From positions 1 through 64,000 of the forward strand of contig NZ_QXQA01000009.1 in assembly GCF_003583765.1 (NCBI RefSeq): a DNA stretch of 64,000 nt, read 5' to 3'. Shown here piece by piece: positions 16,162 through 23,529 of this stretch; within the stretch, counting starts at the first letter, position 1, and each line of letters begins with the position of its first letter. The notes below the pieces were generated by a model. It saw only the letters and a program-made list of their open reading frames with translations, did not search any database and was not told the DNA's origin. The DNA comes from Paenibacillus nanensis (GTDB lineage Bacteria; Bacillota; Bacilli; Paenibacillales; Paenibacillaceae). The translations under genes and the position numbers were made by a program.

Positions 16162-16662
16162 CTACCTAATTTGCTTCAAAAAACATAAATCGCGCGCTTG
16201 ACTAAATTTCCCCTCGTACGAATCCGTCCCATGGCCTTGCAGCAAGGCAATCGCGTCCTTCAGCTTCAACCATCGCAGCGCTCCCTCTTGATAGGCGTCC
16301 TCGTGCTCAGGCCCCGTCTCATCCGCCGTCTCAGCAAGGAATCCATAGGAAAACTGCAGAAGCTCATGCTCATCCCGGTATTCCATAACAAGCCCGATTC
16401 CGCCTGCTGCAGTGGCGGATATTCCGAATTCACGCATGACCCTAAGCATAGCTTCCTCTGCGGCATCAGCTTCGAGCTCCCCTCCAGGCAGCTCATAATA
16501 ATCGCCGTCTGCAATATGCAGGAGGGCAACCTCTTCTCTAACGTTAAAAATAACGAAGCGGGCAATCCGCTTAAGCCAGACGCTCGTTCCGTGCCTCCTC
16601 GAGCTGTTATCGCGGCCGCTGATCCCAAGCTCCCGTTCATAGATTTCCCGCAGCAGCTCCAT
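16162..16662 (-). CDS. Nudix-fold protein with degenerate Nudix box
   Basis: A 166-residue protein with Nudix architecture: strand ARFVIFNVREEVALLHI, then YYELPGGELEADAAEEAM leading into LRVMREFGI, and a C-terminal WLKLKDAI strand. The box is two residues shorter than G-x5-E-x7-R-E-U-x-E-E-x-G-U and lacks the R-E and E-E glutamates that hold the catalytic metal, so hydrolase activity is doubtful. TTG at 16680 opens the frame, but ATG 16662 with AAGGGA upstream is chosen. It lies immediately upstream of the ZIP gene on the same strand (15 bp apart) and may share a transcript. Confidence 0.8.
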   Translation of the reverse strand: MELLREIYERELGISGRDNSSRRHGTSVWLKRIARFVIFNVREEVALLHIADGDYYELPGGELEADAAEEAMLRVMREFGISATAAGGIGLVMEYRDEHELLQFSYGFLAETADETGPEHEDAYQEGALRWLKLKDAIALLQGHGTDSYEGKFSQARDLCFLKQIR

Positions 16663-16705
16663 ACCCAAATTTCCCTTCAACTATAAATAGTATGCCGCCC
16701 AACCG

Positions 16706-17500
16706 TTAGGATTGCCTCATTCCTGTACGAACCATCGTCAAGAAATAACCGGTATGGTCCGGATGAGATGCGATCAGATAAGGCCGGCTTGTCGCGCCGG
16801 TAAATGGATTCCCTTCAAAATCCACGATAGCCGCGCCTGCTTCTTGGGCCAGTAACAACCCGGAGTATAAATCCTCGCCATCCGAGTTGTAGACGATGAT
16901 GCCGTCCAGATCTCCTCTGGCGAGCATACACCATTGCAAGGTCGGTGCCCATAACCTCAACATCCGCTTCGTGCTGACATCAATATAATGTCTCAAGCGG
17001 ACAGCATCCTCCGCATTTTGTACCGCATGGCCTTGAATCCAGCCAACCCTCGCTTTGCTGAGAGGCTTCACAGCCGGCATCGCGATTGCTTTGCCGTTAC
17101 AGGCCGCGCCTTCGCCCTCAACGACAGTGTACATCCGGTCTGTCAACGGTTCATAGATGACTGCAAGGACCGGAACGGAATGATGCATCAGCGTGACGGA
17201 CACGGCGAACACCGGCAGACCGACCGCAAAGTTATTTGTCCCATCCAACGGATCGACAAGCCATATCCACTCGCTCTTGTTCTCATTGTCTCCAAATTCT
17301 TCCGATCGGATGCGATGCTCCGGGAATGCGCCTTGTATTTTGGCCAAAATAATCGATTCCGCCAACGTATCCGCTTCCGTCACAAGATCGCCGTGCTCAT
17401 CCTTCTCCTCAATTCGCGACAAAGCGCCGAACCGTTCCTTTATCGCCTTTCCCGCTTCATAGGCAGCGGCAATGGCCACCTCTTTGGCAAGCTTTAGCAT
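16706..17500 (-). CDS. Inositol monophosphatase family protein
   Basis: A 264-residue member of the Li-sensitive phosphatase superfamily. Metal ligands are visible in order: E67-E68 (SEEF), D83-P-L-D-G-T88 in the motif WLVDPLDGTNNFAVG, and a C-terminal acidic motif GEDLYSGLLLAQEAGA. That last motif corresponds to W-D-x-A-A-G but is altered, with E-D-L replacing W-D. Length fits the family. Possible substrates are inositol phosphate, histidinol phosphate, fructose 1,6-bisphosphate or PAP, and sequence alone does not decide. It is a single gene divergent from the MORN-repeat protein. Confidence 0.88.
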   Translation of the reverse strand: MLKLAKEVAIAAAYEAGKAIKERFGALSRIEEKDEHGDLVTEADTLAESIILAKIQGAFPEHRIRSEEFGDNENKSEWIWLVDPLDGTNNFAVGLPVFAVSVTLMHHSVPVLAVIYEPLTDRMYTVVEGEGAACNGKAIAMPAVKPLSKARVGWIQGHAVQNAEDAVRLRHYIDVSTKRMLRLWAPTLQWCMLARGDLDGIIVYNSDGEDLYSGLLLAQEAGAAIVDFEGNPFTGATSRPYLIASHPDHTGYFLTMVRTGMRQS

Positions 17501-17726
17501 TGAATCTCCCTCCCCATACCGCAGCTTTGCAAATAAACCAGACTGCCACGATTATACAACTTTCGCCTTATTCGTGGAAGATCAACATTTCACAACAGGT
17601 CTGTACGACCGGTCCCAGAGTCCTGATAAATTTCACGGCGACCAATTAAGGAGGAAGGATTTTGCAGGGCGAAAGCGTATTTATGGGAGGTGTACCTTAT
17701 ATTCGCATCTGAAAGGTGGAGCATCG

Positions 17727-19679
17727 TTGCTGAACAAATTAAGCAAACTGACGATTGCATGCGCAATCGCTGCGGGAGCCTTCGCATGGGGTCCTGTGAG
17801 CACCACGCAAGCCGCATTTAAGACGGAGCTGGATCAGGGATTGGATGCCGTCATACGGGAGACGCTTGCGCTTCCTGCATCCGATGAGGTAACGGAGGAT
17901 GAGGTTGCGATTTTGACATCCCTGTACATCGCGGAAGGTGAATCGATTAAGAACCTGCGAGGCTTGGAGGAAGCCGTGTTCCTGGAAAACATCTATTTTA
18001 ACGGCGCTCATGACAAGCTCGACATCTCCGCGCTTGCGGAGGTTCCGAATCTGCTGTTCCTGGCCATTGACGTCGAGGCGTTAAATGAAGAAGGCCAATA
18101 TGTGGTCAGCGAACTGGAGAAAAAGGATGTCGCCATCTTAAATTTGAACTTTGATCCGCTCGACATGGCCTCTCACCCGCTCCCGATCAAAGTGTTCGTG
18201 GACGGCGAACTTGTAGATTTCCCTGAGGATCCAGTCATCATCAACGGCTCCACCATGGTGCCTTTCCGCAAGCTGTTTGAGCTATTCGGCCTGGAGGTCG
18301 GCTGGGACCAAGCGACTCGCACCGCAACGGGTACAAAAGAAAAGCTAAAAATTTCCCTTACCATTGATAATAAAGTTGCGAATGTCAACGGACAACAAAT
18401 CGCCCTTCCAATCGCTCCAAAGATTATCGAAGGCAATACGATGGTTCCGCTTCGCTTTATCGGTGAAGCGACTGGGAGACACGTCACTTGGTATGGCGAT
18501 GACAGAATCGTCAGCATCCGCTCCTCATTGACTTCGTACAACTTCGAATACCTTTATTTGAACGATACGGAATACTTCGGCGAAGAGAAGGATGGCAAAG
18601 CGCATGGTCAAGGCCGATTGCTTCACAATGGCAAGCTGTTTTATGAAGGCGATTTCGAGAACGGCATAATCGAAGGCAGCGGCAAAATGTACGACATGGA
18701 GGACCGTAACTCCTTTTACGAAGGCGAGTTTAAAAACAACCGCTTCCAGGGCAGCGGGACATTCGCCTATGGCGACGGCACCTACTATACCGGACCGTTC
18801 GAGGACGGCCTGCAGGAAGGCACGGGTAAGCTGCTGAACAGCGACGGCTCCCTGCTGTATACCGGATCATTCAGCGGCGGCGCCCCTCACGGAAAAGGCA
18901 CCTACTATTTTGGCGAAAACCATTACTATATCGGTTCCTTCGAAGATGGGCTATTTGCCGGCCAAGGCAAGGTTTATTACGACGGCAAGCTTCAATATGA
19001 AGGCGAGTGGGAAGGAGATTCAAAATATAAAGGAAAATCGTATGTCGATGGAAAGCTAGATTACGAGGGCTACTTTCATGATAACAACCCGCATGGCTAC
19101 GGAACGACGTATACCCCAGACGGCGAGCTGTACTATCGGGGCCAATTCCAGTTCGGACATATTACAGGGGTAGGCATCTACTACTTTGAGGATGGATCCC
19201 GGTATATCGGAGAGGTCTACTATGATACGATGGACGGATACGGCTTTATTAAACACGACAACCATTCCTTCAGCAATGCCGGGTATTGGGTCAATGACGA
19301 GTTTTACGGGGAAGCTGAGCCGCCCGTCACCGATGATTCAACAATGAAGACGCTGACCCGCAATGCGGACTATAGCTTCGTTGACGGGTATTACTACAAC
19401 GATTTTGATCTGGAGACAACGGAGGCGATGATGTTTATCGACCTTGCGACCGAAGAGCATGTCGAGCAGTTCAACGCTTGGGGCAAGGATAGGAAAGCAG
19501 CCTTTATGAACGATTTCGTTCAGCGTAATTGGGGCGATGTGGTTGGCGTAAATAAGGTCTATGCATTCGTCATGTACGGTGATGATGTCTACGCGAAAGC
19601 GACCGTCGAATATGAGATGGAGAACAGCGCCGTCCAAGTGACCGAATATCCAAAAGGCACAGGTAAGGTACAAAAATAA
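17727..19679 (+). CDS. Secreted stalk-domain protein with MORN repeats
   Basis: A 650-residue exported protein. TTG 17727, preceded by GGTGGAG, gives a signal peptide ending around STTQAA. Residues about 30-130 are leucine-rich-like (SIKNLRGLEEAVFLENIYF). Next come two stalk-type segments (NGSTMVPFRKLFELFGLEVG and GNTMVPLRFIGEATGRHVTW). About ten MORN repeats follow from about residue 280 to 545, such as YEGDFENGIIEGSGKM, YTGPFEDGLQEGTGKL and YIGSFEDGLFAGQGKV. A C-terminal globular region ends the protein. MORN repeats are usually cytosolic membrane- or protein-binding modules, so their export with a stalk domain suggests a cell-envelope scaffold. The frame upstream of 17727 has no start with a ribosome site. 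Confidence 0.85.
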   Translation: MLNKLSKLTIACAIAAGAFAWGPVSTTQAAFKTELDQGLDAVIRETLALPASDEVTEDEVAILTSLYIAEGESIKNLRGLEEAVFLENIYFNGAHDKLDISALAEVPNLLFLAIDVEALNEEGQYVVSELEKKDVAILNLNFDPLDMASHPLPIKVFVDGELVDFPEDPVIINGSTMVPFRKLFELFGLEVGWDQATRTATGTKEKLKISLTIDNKVANVNGQQIALPIAPKIIEGNTMVPLRFIGEATGRHVTWYGDDRIVSIRSSLTSYNFEYLYLNDTEYFGEEKDGKAHGQGRLLHNGKLFYEGDFENGIIEGSGKMYDMEDRNSFYEGEFKNNRFQGSGTFAYGDGTYYTGPFEDGLQEGTGKLLNSDGSLLYTGSFSGGAPHGKGTYYFGENHYYIGSFEDGLFAGQGKVYYDGKLQYEGEWEGDSKYKGKSYVDGKLDYEGYFHDNNPHGYGTTYTPDGELYYRGQFQFGHITGVGIYYFEDGSRYIGEVYYDTMDGYGFIKHDNHSFSNAGYWVNDEFYGEAEPPVTDDSTMKTLTRNADYSFVDGYYYNDFDLETTEAMMFIDLATEEHVEQFNAWGKDRKAAFMNDFVQRNWGDVVGVNKVYAFVMYGDDVYAKATVEYEMENSAVQVTEYPKGTGKVQK

Positions 19680-19681
19680 AG

Positions 19682-19728
19682 GATCGGCCCTGCAGCGTCC
19701 AATAGGGATGTGCGGGGCCGATCTTTTT
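19682..19728 (+). terminator. Intrinsic terminator of the MORN gene
   Basis: The arms GATCGGCCCTGCA (19682-19694) and TGCGGGGCCGATC (19711-19723), with one G-T wobble, are followed by five T. Confidence 0.8.
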
Positions 19729-19758
19729 AAAACAGATCTCAACTAGTTTACATAATTA

Positions 19759-20526
19759 TTATTTCGTCAACTTTTCTATTTCGCGGCTAAATTTCACAAC
19801 TTCCTCGTACGAAAGCTTCCCGCCAAAAATATCAAGCGCGCTGCCAATCGTCAAATCCAGCCTTCCCCCCGACAGCTCCAGGAAACGCTTCATATCTTCG
19901 ATGGATCTTGCTCCGCCCGCGTAAGTTGTCGGAATGCTCACCCATTTCGCAAGATCTTGCACAAGCGATTCCTGAATGCCGCTTTGTTTCCCTTCAACAT
20001 CGACCGCGTGGATGAGGAACTCGTCGCAGCAGCTCTCTAATGCGCGAATGTTGGCTTCATTGACTTCAAAGTCGCTGAATTGCTTCCATTGATTCGTCAC
20101 GACATACCATTTGCCGTCCTTTGCCTTACAGCTAAGGTCGATGACAAGACGCTCCTTCCCCGCTTCCGCGACGATCCGGTTCAAGTTGTCTTCATTCAGC
20201 TTCCCGTCCTTGAATATATAGGACGTCACAATGACATGCGTTCCGCCCATCTCGAGATAAGCGGCCGCATTGTCCGCTGTAATGCCTCCGCCGATCTGCA
20301 GGCCCCCCGGGTACCGCCGAAGCGCCTGCTCAGCCGCCGCCTCATTGCCCGGTCCCAGCATGATGACATGCCCGCCGGTCAATCCATCCCGCTTGAATAA
20401 CTCCGCATAATAGCCGGAATCATGGGAAGAAACAAAGTTTTCGACAAGGGCGTTATCATTTAGCGTTTCGCCTACAATCTGTTTCACTTTGCCGTCATGT
20501 AAATCAATGCATGGTCTAAATTTCAA
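19759..20526 (-). CDS. hisA: Orphan HisA-like ProFAR isomerase of the eukaryotic (HIS6) type
   Basis: A 255-residue beta/alpha-barrel protein. It starts MKFRPCIDLHDGKVKQIVG, with Cys-Ile-Asp-Leu-His containing the catalytic Asp8. It continues with IMLGPGNEAAAEQALR, LQIGGGI, VIVTSYIF, DLSCKAKDGKWYVVTNQW, DEFLIHAVDVEG and a phosphate-binding TYAGGARS / LTIGSALDIFGG. These segments follow the fungal/plant HIS6 branch (hisA_euk) rather than the usual bacterial HisA. ATG 20574 with AGGGGA also opens the frame. TTG 20526 with GAGGAG 7 nt ahead matches the family N-terminus and is preferred. Expected reaction: isomerisation of ProFAR to PRFAR in histidine synthesis. No other his gene is nearby. Confidence 0.87.
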   Translation of the reverse strand: MKFRPCIDLHDGKVKQIVGETLNDNALVENFVSSHDSGYYAELFKRDGLTGGHVIMLGPGNEAAAEQALRRYPGGLQIGGGITADNAAAYLEMGGTHVIVTSYIFKDGKLNEDNLNRIVAEAGKERLVIDLSCKAKDGKWYVVTNQWKQFSDFEVNEANIRALESCCDEFLIHAVDVEGKQSGIQESLVQDLAKWVSIPTTYAGGARSIEDMKRFLELSGGRLDLTIGSALDIFGGKLSYEEVVKFSREIEKLTK

Positions 20527-20621
20527 CGTCGCTCCTCGATTCTTCTCGTATAATAATGGCTGAAAGCCGCTCATCGCTTCCCCTATTTTGACATAGAGAA
20601 AGCTCCTCCCGCAACAAAAGG

Positions 20622-21083
20622 CTACAGGTATGCGACAACGCCGCCGTGGAAGAAGAGGTGAAATATAAATTTTCCTTTGTAAGTGATCCGCTCTTCCCCA
20701 TTAAACCGGGTCCAGTCTCCTGACCAGTCGCAATGATATTCGAAATCCTCATATTTCCGAAAGGCAGGCCCGCGGTAAGGCGCATCCACGCTAACCTCCT
20801 TCAAGCATTCATTCAAAAACTCCGGAAAACCGGCAATCGGGTCCAGTGTGGTCCCATAATAATTCATTGACCATTTCGCCTTTTCTTCATGCCACACAAC
20901 CTCTTGTCCGGAGAAATGAAGCTCACCGTAATAGCTGTCCAGATACGCATAAGCGCCGTTCCGGTAAGGCAGATCCTTAGCGCCTGGTCTCGTCGGCAGC
21001 GCATTTGCATGGCTGCCGGACGCATAGGCGGCCCGCTTAGCCTCCACGATAAACTTCCTGAACTCCAGTTCCTGAATGGACAT
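20622..21083 (-). CDS. DUF5680-type protein
   Basis: A 153-residue cytoplasmic protein with the pattern I recall for DUF5680: FIVEAKRAAYASG near the N-terminus, then LPYRNGAYAYLDSYYG, GQEVVWHEEKAKWSMNYYG, and C-terminal FIFHLFFHGGVVAYL. The domain also occurs fused to XRE-type helix-turn-helix proteins, which suggests a sensing or effector role, but function is not established. The ATG has AGGGG upstream. Tandem 14-bp direct repeats lie 30-60 bp before the start and may regulate it. Confidence 0.72.
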   Translation of the reverse strand: MSIQELEFRKFIVEAKRAAYASGSHANALPTRPGAKDLPYRNGAYAYLDSYYGELHFSGQEVVWHEEKAKWSMNYYGTTLDPIAGFPEFLNECLKEVSVDAPYRGPAFRKYEDFEYHCDWSGDWTRFNGEERITYKGKFIFHLFFHGGVVAYL

Positions 21084-21112
21084 AGGGGAAACTCCTTTCC
21101 AAATGCAAATTA

Positions 21113-21142
21113 ATTAATATCACTAATTATTAATATCACTAA
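21113..21142. repeat. Tandem 14-bp direct repeat upstream of the DUF5680 gene
   Basis: Two exact copies of ATTAATATCACTAA at 21113-21126 and 21129-21142 repeat with a period of 16 bp. The position (30-60 bp before the ATG of the minus-strand gene) fits a regulatory site. Confidence 0.6.
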
Positions 21143-21193
21143 AAAATACATGTCGATAATTGTTAAATTGCGTCGGCGACTTCATTCCTATAT

Positions 21194-21219
21194 GTTTACG
21201 TAATCAGTATTATGTAAAC
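21194..21219. repeat. 11-bp inverted repeat at the end of the GNAT gene
   Basis: GTTTACGTAAT (21194-21204), loop CAGT, ATTATGTAAAC (21209-21219), with one mismatch. The same half GTTTACATAAT is found at 19746-19756 beside the hisA stop. It may be a terminator-like or operator element. Confidence 0.4.
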
Positions 21220-22019
21220 TATGTAACCAACGGCTTCCAAGTCGCTCTCGTATAGCCGAGCCGCATCCCTGCTCGCTCCATATTGGCATGGCTGCTTGAG
21301 CCGTACGCGCATTGCGCCACAACAAGCTCGCAGCCCGCCGCGTACGCATCGCGAATTCTTCTTCTTAACAAAGCAAGCTGAAGTCCTCGGCCGCGAAACT
21401 TCGGCAATGTGGCCGCAAATGTGCAGGATGCCGCCTTTCCTTCCGCATACATGACGGCAACAGCAGCCGGTTCATCATCACATAAGGCGATGTAGTACCG
21501 CCATCCCGGCCGGCAGCCAACAATTCGGTTATTCTCGGCGACGTAATGCTGGCCTTCCAATGGCAACCCTGTCGCTTCGCAGTGAATGGCGGCGTACTGC
21601 ATAAATTCATGATCTTGCAGGGCGCGGATCGTAATACCCTCCGGGAGCGCCGCTTCGATTGGTTGCGCTTCCGTAAATAGCGTTGAGTGAAAGCCCGATT
21701 GATAGAAGCCCTTCCGTGCAAGCTCGATTAGCACTTCAGGGTCGGCATGCTTCGGCATCACTTGAAATTCAAAGACTCTTTCACGCTCCCTATAAAACGC
21801 GATAATCGGCTCCAGCTGCTCCGGCTCCAGCTTTCCTTTTACGTTGTTGAACATCGGCCAAGGCATAGACCGGCAGTAAACAGCAAGCGCGCTGTTGAAC
21901 GCCCTCATTTCCGCCCCGTTGGGATTACCCGGCATCTCCATCATCGCCTTCATCCGATCCCTCATATAGTCCATCTCCGACTGCTCCAGTAGCACCGCAA
22001 TGTCTCTCGTCAATAACAA
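21219..22019 (-). CDS. GNAT family N-acetyltransferase, two-part
   Basis: A 266-residue protein. The N-terminal half (to about residue 115) is an acetyltransferase-like extension with FEFQVMPKHADPEVLIELARKGF. The C-terminal half holds the acetyl-CoA motif ATLPKFRGRGLQLALLRRRI (R-x-G-x-G/Q). The ending is ANMERAGMRLGYTRATW, the usual N-x-x-x-x-x-x-G-F/Y strand. The start is probably TTG 22019 with AGGGG about 10 nt upstream. No ATG is well placed. The substrate is unknown. Confidence 0.8.
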   Translation of the reverse strand: MLLTRDIAVLLEQSEMDYMRDRMKAMMEMPGNPNGAEMRAFNSALAVYCRSMPWPMFNNVKGKLEPEQLEPIIAFYRERERVFEFQVMPKHADPEVLIELARKGFYQSGFHSTLFTEAQPIEAALPEGITIRALQDHEFMQYAAIHCEATGLPLEGQHYVAENNRIVGCRPGWRYYIALCDDEPAAVAVMYAEGKAASCTFAATLPKFRGRGLQLALLRRRIRDAYAAGCELVVAQCAYGSSSHANMERAGMRLGYTRATWKPLVT

Positions 22020-22050
22020 CCCGAGCCAGCCCCTCTCTCAAACGCTCCTC

Positions 22051-22668
22051 TTATTCCCTTCCAGTACGGTAACGATACACAAGAAACGCAAGCGGAACCA
22101 ATATCAGGACAATCGCAAGGGCGGTTACAGCACCTATGTTAAACCAGCTCGACGCGTGGAAAGTCGTCAGCAGATTCACCTGCTGACGCGGCGGGACGGA
22201 AGAACCAAGCTCGCTTATGTCGGAGCTGGCCTGCGTCACTTCAGCCGTTCGGCTGCAGTTGCTTACAACCCATTCTCCGCCGTTCAAGTTCGCGTAAACT
22301 AAATAGGACGATCCCGTCTTGAAATCATATTGGCAGCTGGAAATCGGGTTATAAACGATGATTTGCGATTGCTCGACGCCTTTCCATATCCGTTCCACTT
22401 CGAATAGAACGGCGTCGAACTCATCGTCATATTGTCCCGTCCATTTCGTTCCTTTCATCGCGAGCGCCTTACCCGTAAAAACGGCGGCATTCTCCTGAAG
22501 CGCCTCAGCGGCATTATCCGGTATCGCGCAATCGCAGGCATATGCCGTATCAGGCCTCGATAACGCGCTTAGGGGCAATAGAACGAGAAGCAGCAGAAGC
22601 CCTGCCAAAACTCGCATTGGCCTTGAACTGCGGCCTCTAATTTTTGAACGCCAAAGTGTAAACACCAT
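22051..22668 (-). CDS. TIMP/NTR-like membrane-anchored protein
   Basis: A 205-residue protein. A signal peptide (hydrophobic stretch about 18-40, ending TAYA) is followed immediately by CDCAIPDNAAEALQENAAVF. A C-x-C directly after signal cleavage, then a V-F-x-G-K-A strand, is the hallmark of TIMP/netrin-like folds. Further Cys occur in ISSCQYDF and VSNCSRTAE. The C-terminus has one membrane helix (VTALAIVLILVPLAFLVY) and a basic tail. The protein should display an NTR-like domain outside the membrane. In TIMPs the free N-terminal Cys ligates a protease zinc. Whether that applies here is open. A paralogue lies at 28262-28843. Confidence 0.8.
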   Translation of the reverse strand: MVFTLWRSKIRGRSSRPMRVLAGLLLLLVLLPLSALSRPDTAYACDCAIPDNAAEALQENAAVFTGKALAMKGTKWTGQYDDEFDAVLFEVERIWKGVEQSQIIVYNPISSCQYDFKTGSSYLVYANLNGGEWVVSNCSRTAEVTQASSDISELGSSVPPRQQVNLLTTFHASSWFNIGAVTALAIVLILVPLAFLVYRYRTGRE

Positions 22669-22701
22669 GATCCCATCCCCCCAGCAACGAGCGTCCTGCG
22701 C

Positions 22702-22727
22702 AAAAAAACAACCCGGACTCAGCCGGG
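22702..22727 (-). terminator. Intrinsic terminator of fosB
   Basis: The stem CCCGG-CTGAGT-CCGGG on the minus strand (22712-22727) is followed by a T-rich run (22708-22702). It lies just after the fosB stop. Confidence 0.7.
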
Positions 22728-22736
22728 CGAAGCTAC

Positions 22737-23165
22737 CTACTCATCATAAAAGATCATATGATTCATATCCGATCTATAATAGTTCAACCGGTCATCCAGC
22801 GTCCCGGTATGGAATTCGAACATATGCCCGTCTGGATCCGTGAAATAAATCGACTTTTTATCCCTAACATCCCTTGGTCTGCCGGAAAACATATCGACCT
22901 GCAGCTCCTCTAATCGTTGCGACACCACCTCGAACTCTTCATCGCTGATTGTAAACGCAATATGGGTATAGGAACGCGCGCCCGTATGACGGTCGATATC
23001 CTCTTGGTTCAATGCGAGCCATAGTCCGTTTAAATCAAAGTACGCCAGCTTTTTACCCCTTACCTTTAATTTTGCGTCAAACACCTTCTGATAAAATTCG
23101 ATCGACTTGTCCAAATCCGAAACTGAAAAGCACAAATGATTGATTGCTTGAATGCTCATCCCCAT
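22737..23165 (-). CDS. fosB: FosB-type metallothiol transferase (fosfomycin resistance)
   Basis: A 142-residue VOC enzyme very close to FosB. It has [51 protein letters not shown] and [12 protein letters not shown]. The metal ligands H10, H68 and E117 are all present. FosB opens the epoxide of fosfomycin with bacillithiol (or cysteine) using a divalent metal, in the cytoplasm. ATG 23165 with GGGGA upstream is chosen. The longer frame to 23204 runs into the leader hairpin. The gene is monocistronic. The strong terminator-like hairpin between its putative promoter and start suggests attenuation control. Confidence 0.92.
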   Translation of the reverse strand: MGMSIQAINHLCFSVSDLDKSIEFYQKVFDAKLKVRGKKLAYFDLNGLWLALNQEDIDRHTGARSYTHIAFTISDEEFEVVSQRLEELQVDMFSGRPRDVRDKKSIYFTDPDGHMFEFHTGTLDDRLNYYRSDMNHMIFYDE

Positions 23166-23185
23166 CACAATCCCCAATCTGTAAT

Positions 23186-23229
23186 AAAAAAACGACCCGG
23201 CCATGAATCAGATCAAAGTTGGCCGGGTC
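23186..23229 (-). terminator. Terminator-like hairpin in the fosB leader (putative attenuator)
   Basis: On the minus strand GACCCGGCCA (23229-23220) pairs with TGGCCGGGTC (23203-23194), with a T-run on that strand at 23192-23186. It ends about 10 nt before the fosB ribosome site. A TATAAT box lies upstream (23258-23253) and no minus-strand gene precedes it, so the hairpin sits inside the fosB transcript leader. Confidence 0.65.
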
Positions 23230-23252
23230 TCGTTAGTAAAGATTCTTCCATG

Positions 23253-23281
23253 ATTATACAACTATTGGATAAAGCAAGAAA
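23253..23281 (-). promoter_or_regulatory. Putative fosB promoter
   Basis: Minus-strand -10 TATAAT (23258-23253). The hexamer 17 bp upstream is TTTCTT, a weak -35. The predicted transcript starts near 23246, upstream of the terminator-like hairpin. Confidence 0.4.
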
Positions 23282-23409
23282 GCCCTATTATCATACTTTA
23301 TTCGTTTTAGGAAAAGATTCCTAGCTTGCAGCGCACGATAGAGAAAATAGGCTTTATTTCTGTATCATACCAAGCCTATCTCGTGTCGATCACCTACACA
23401 AAATGATTA

Positions 23410-23438
23410 TTGACAAATAAAAATTTTTGTGGTATGAT
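23410..23438 (+). promoter_or_regulatory. Sigma-A type promoter of the metallo-beta-lactamase-fold gene
   Basis: -35 TTGACA (23410-23415), 17-bp spacer, -10 TATGAT (23433-23438). It lies about 90 bp upstream of the gene. A hairpin ATAGGCTT/AAGCCTAT at 23347-23379 insulates it from the left. Confidence 0.7.
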
Positions 23439-23529
23439 ATAAAGTTACGGTATTTACGATTACTTTTATATTTGATACGATATCCTTCGCCCTGATCAAA
23501 TACGCGCAAAAAGGAATGGAGGATTTCGT

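Noticed and set aside
23213..23251. 12-codon leader peptide overlapping the fosB hairpin (MEESLLTRPGQL)
   Set aside because: Its ATG lies upstream of the transcript start predicted from the TATAAT box, and it has no ribosome site, so it is probably not translated.
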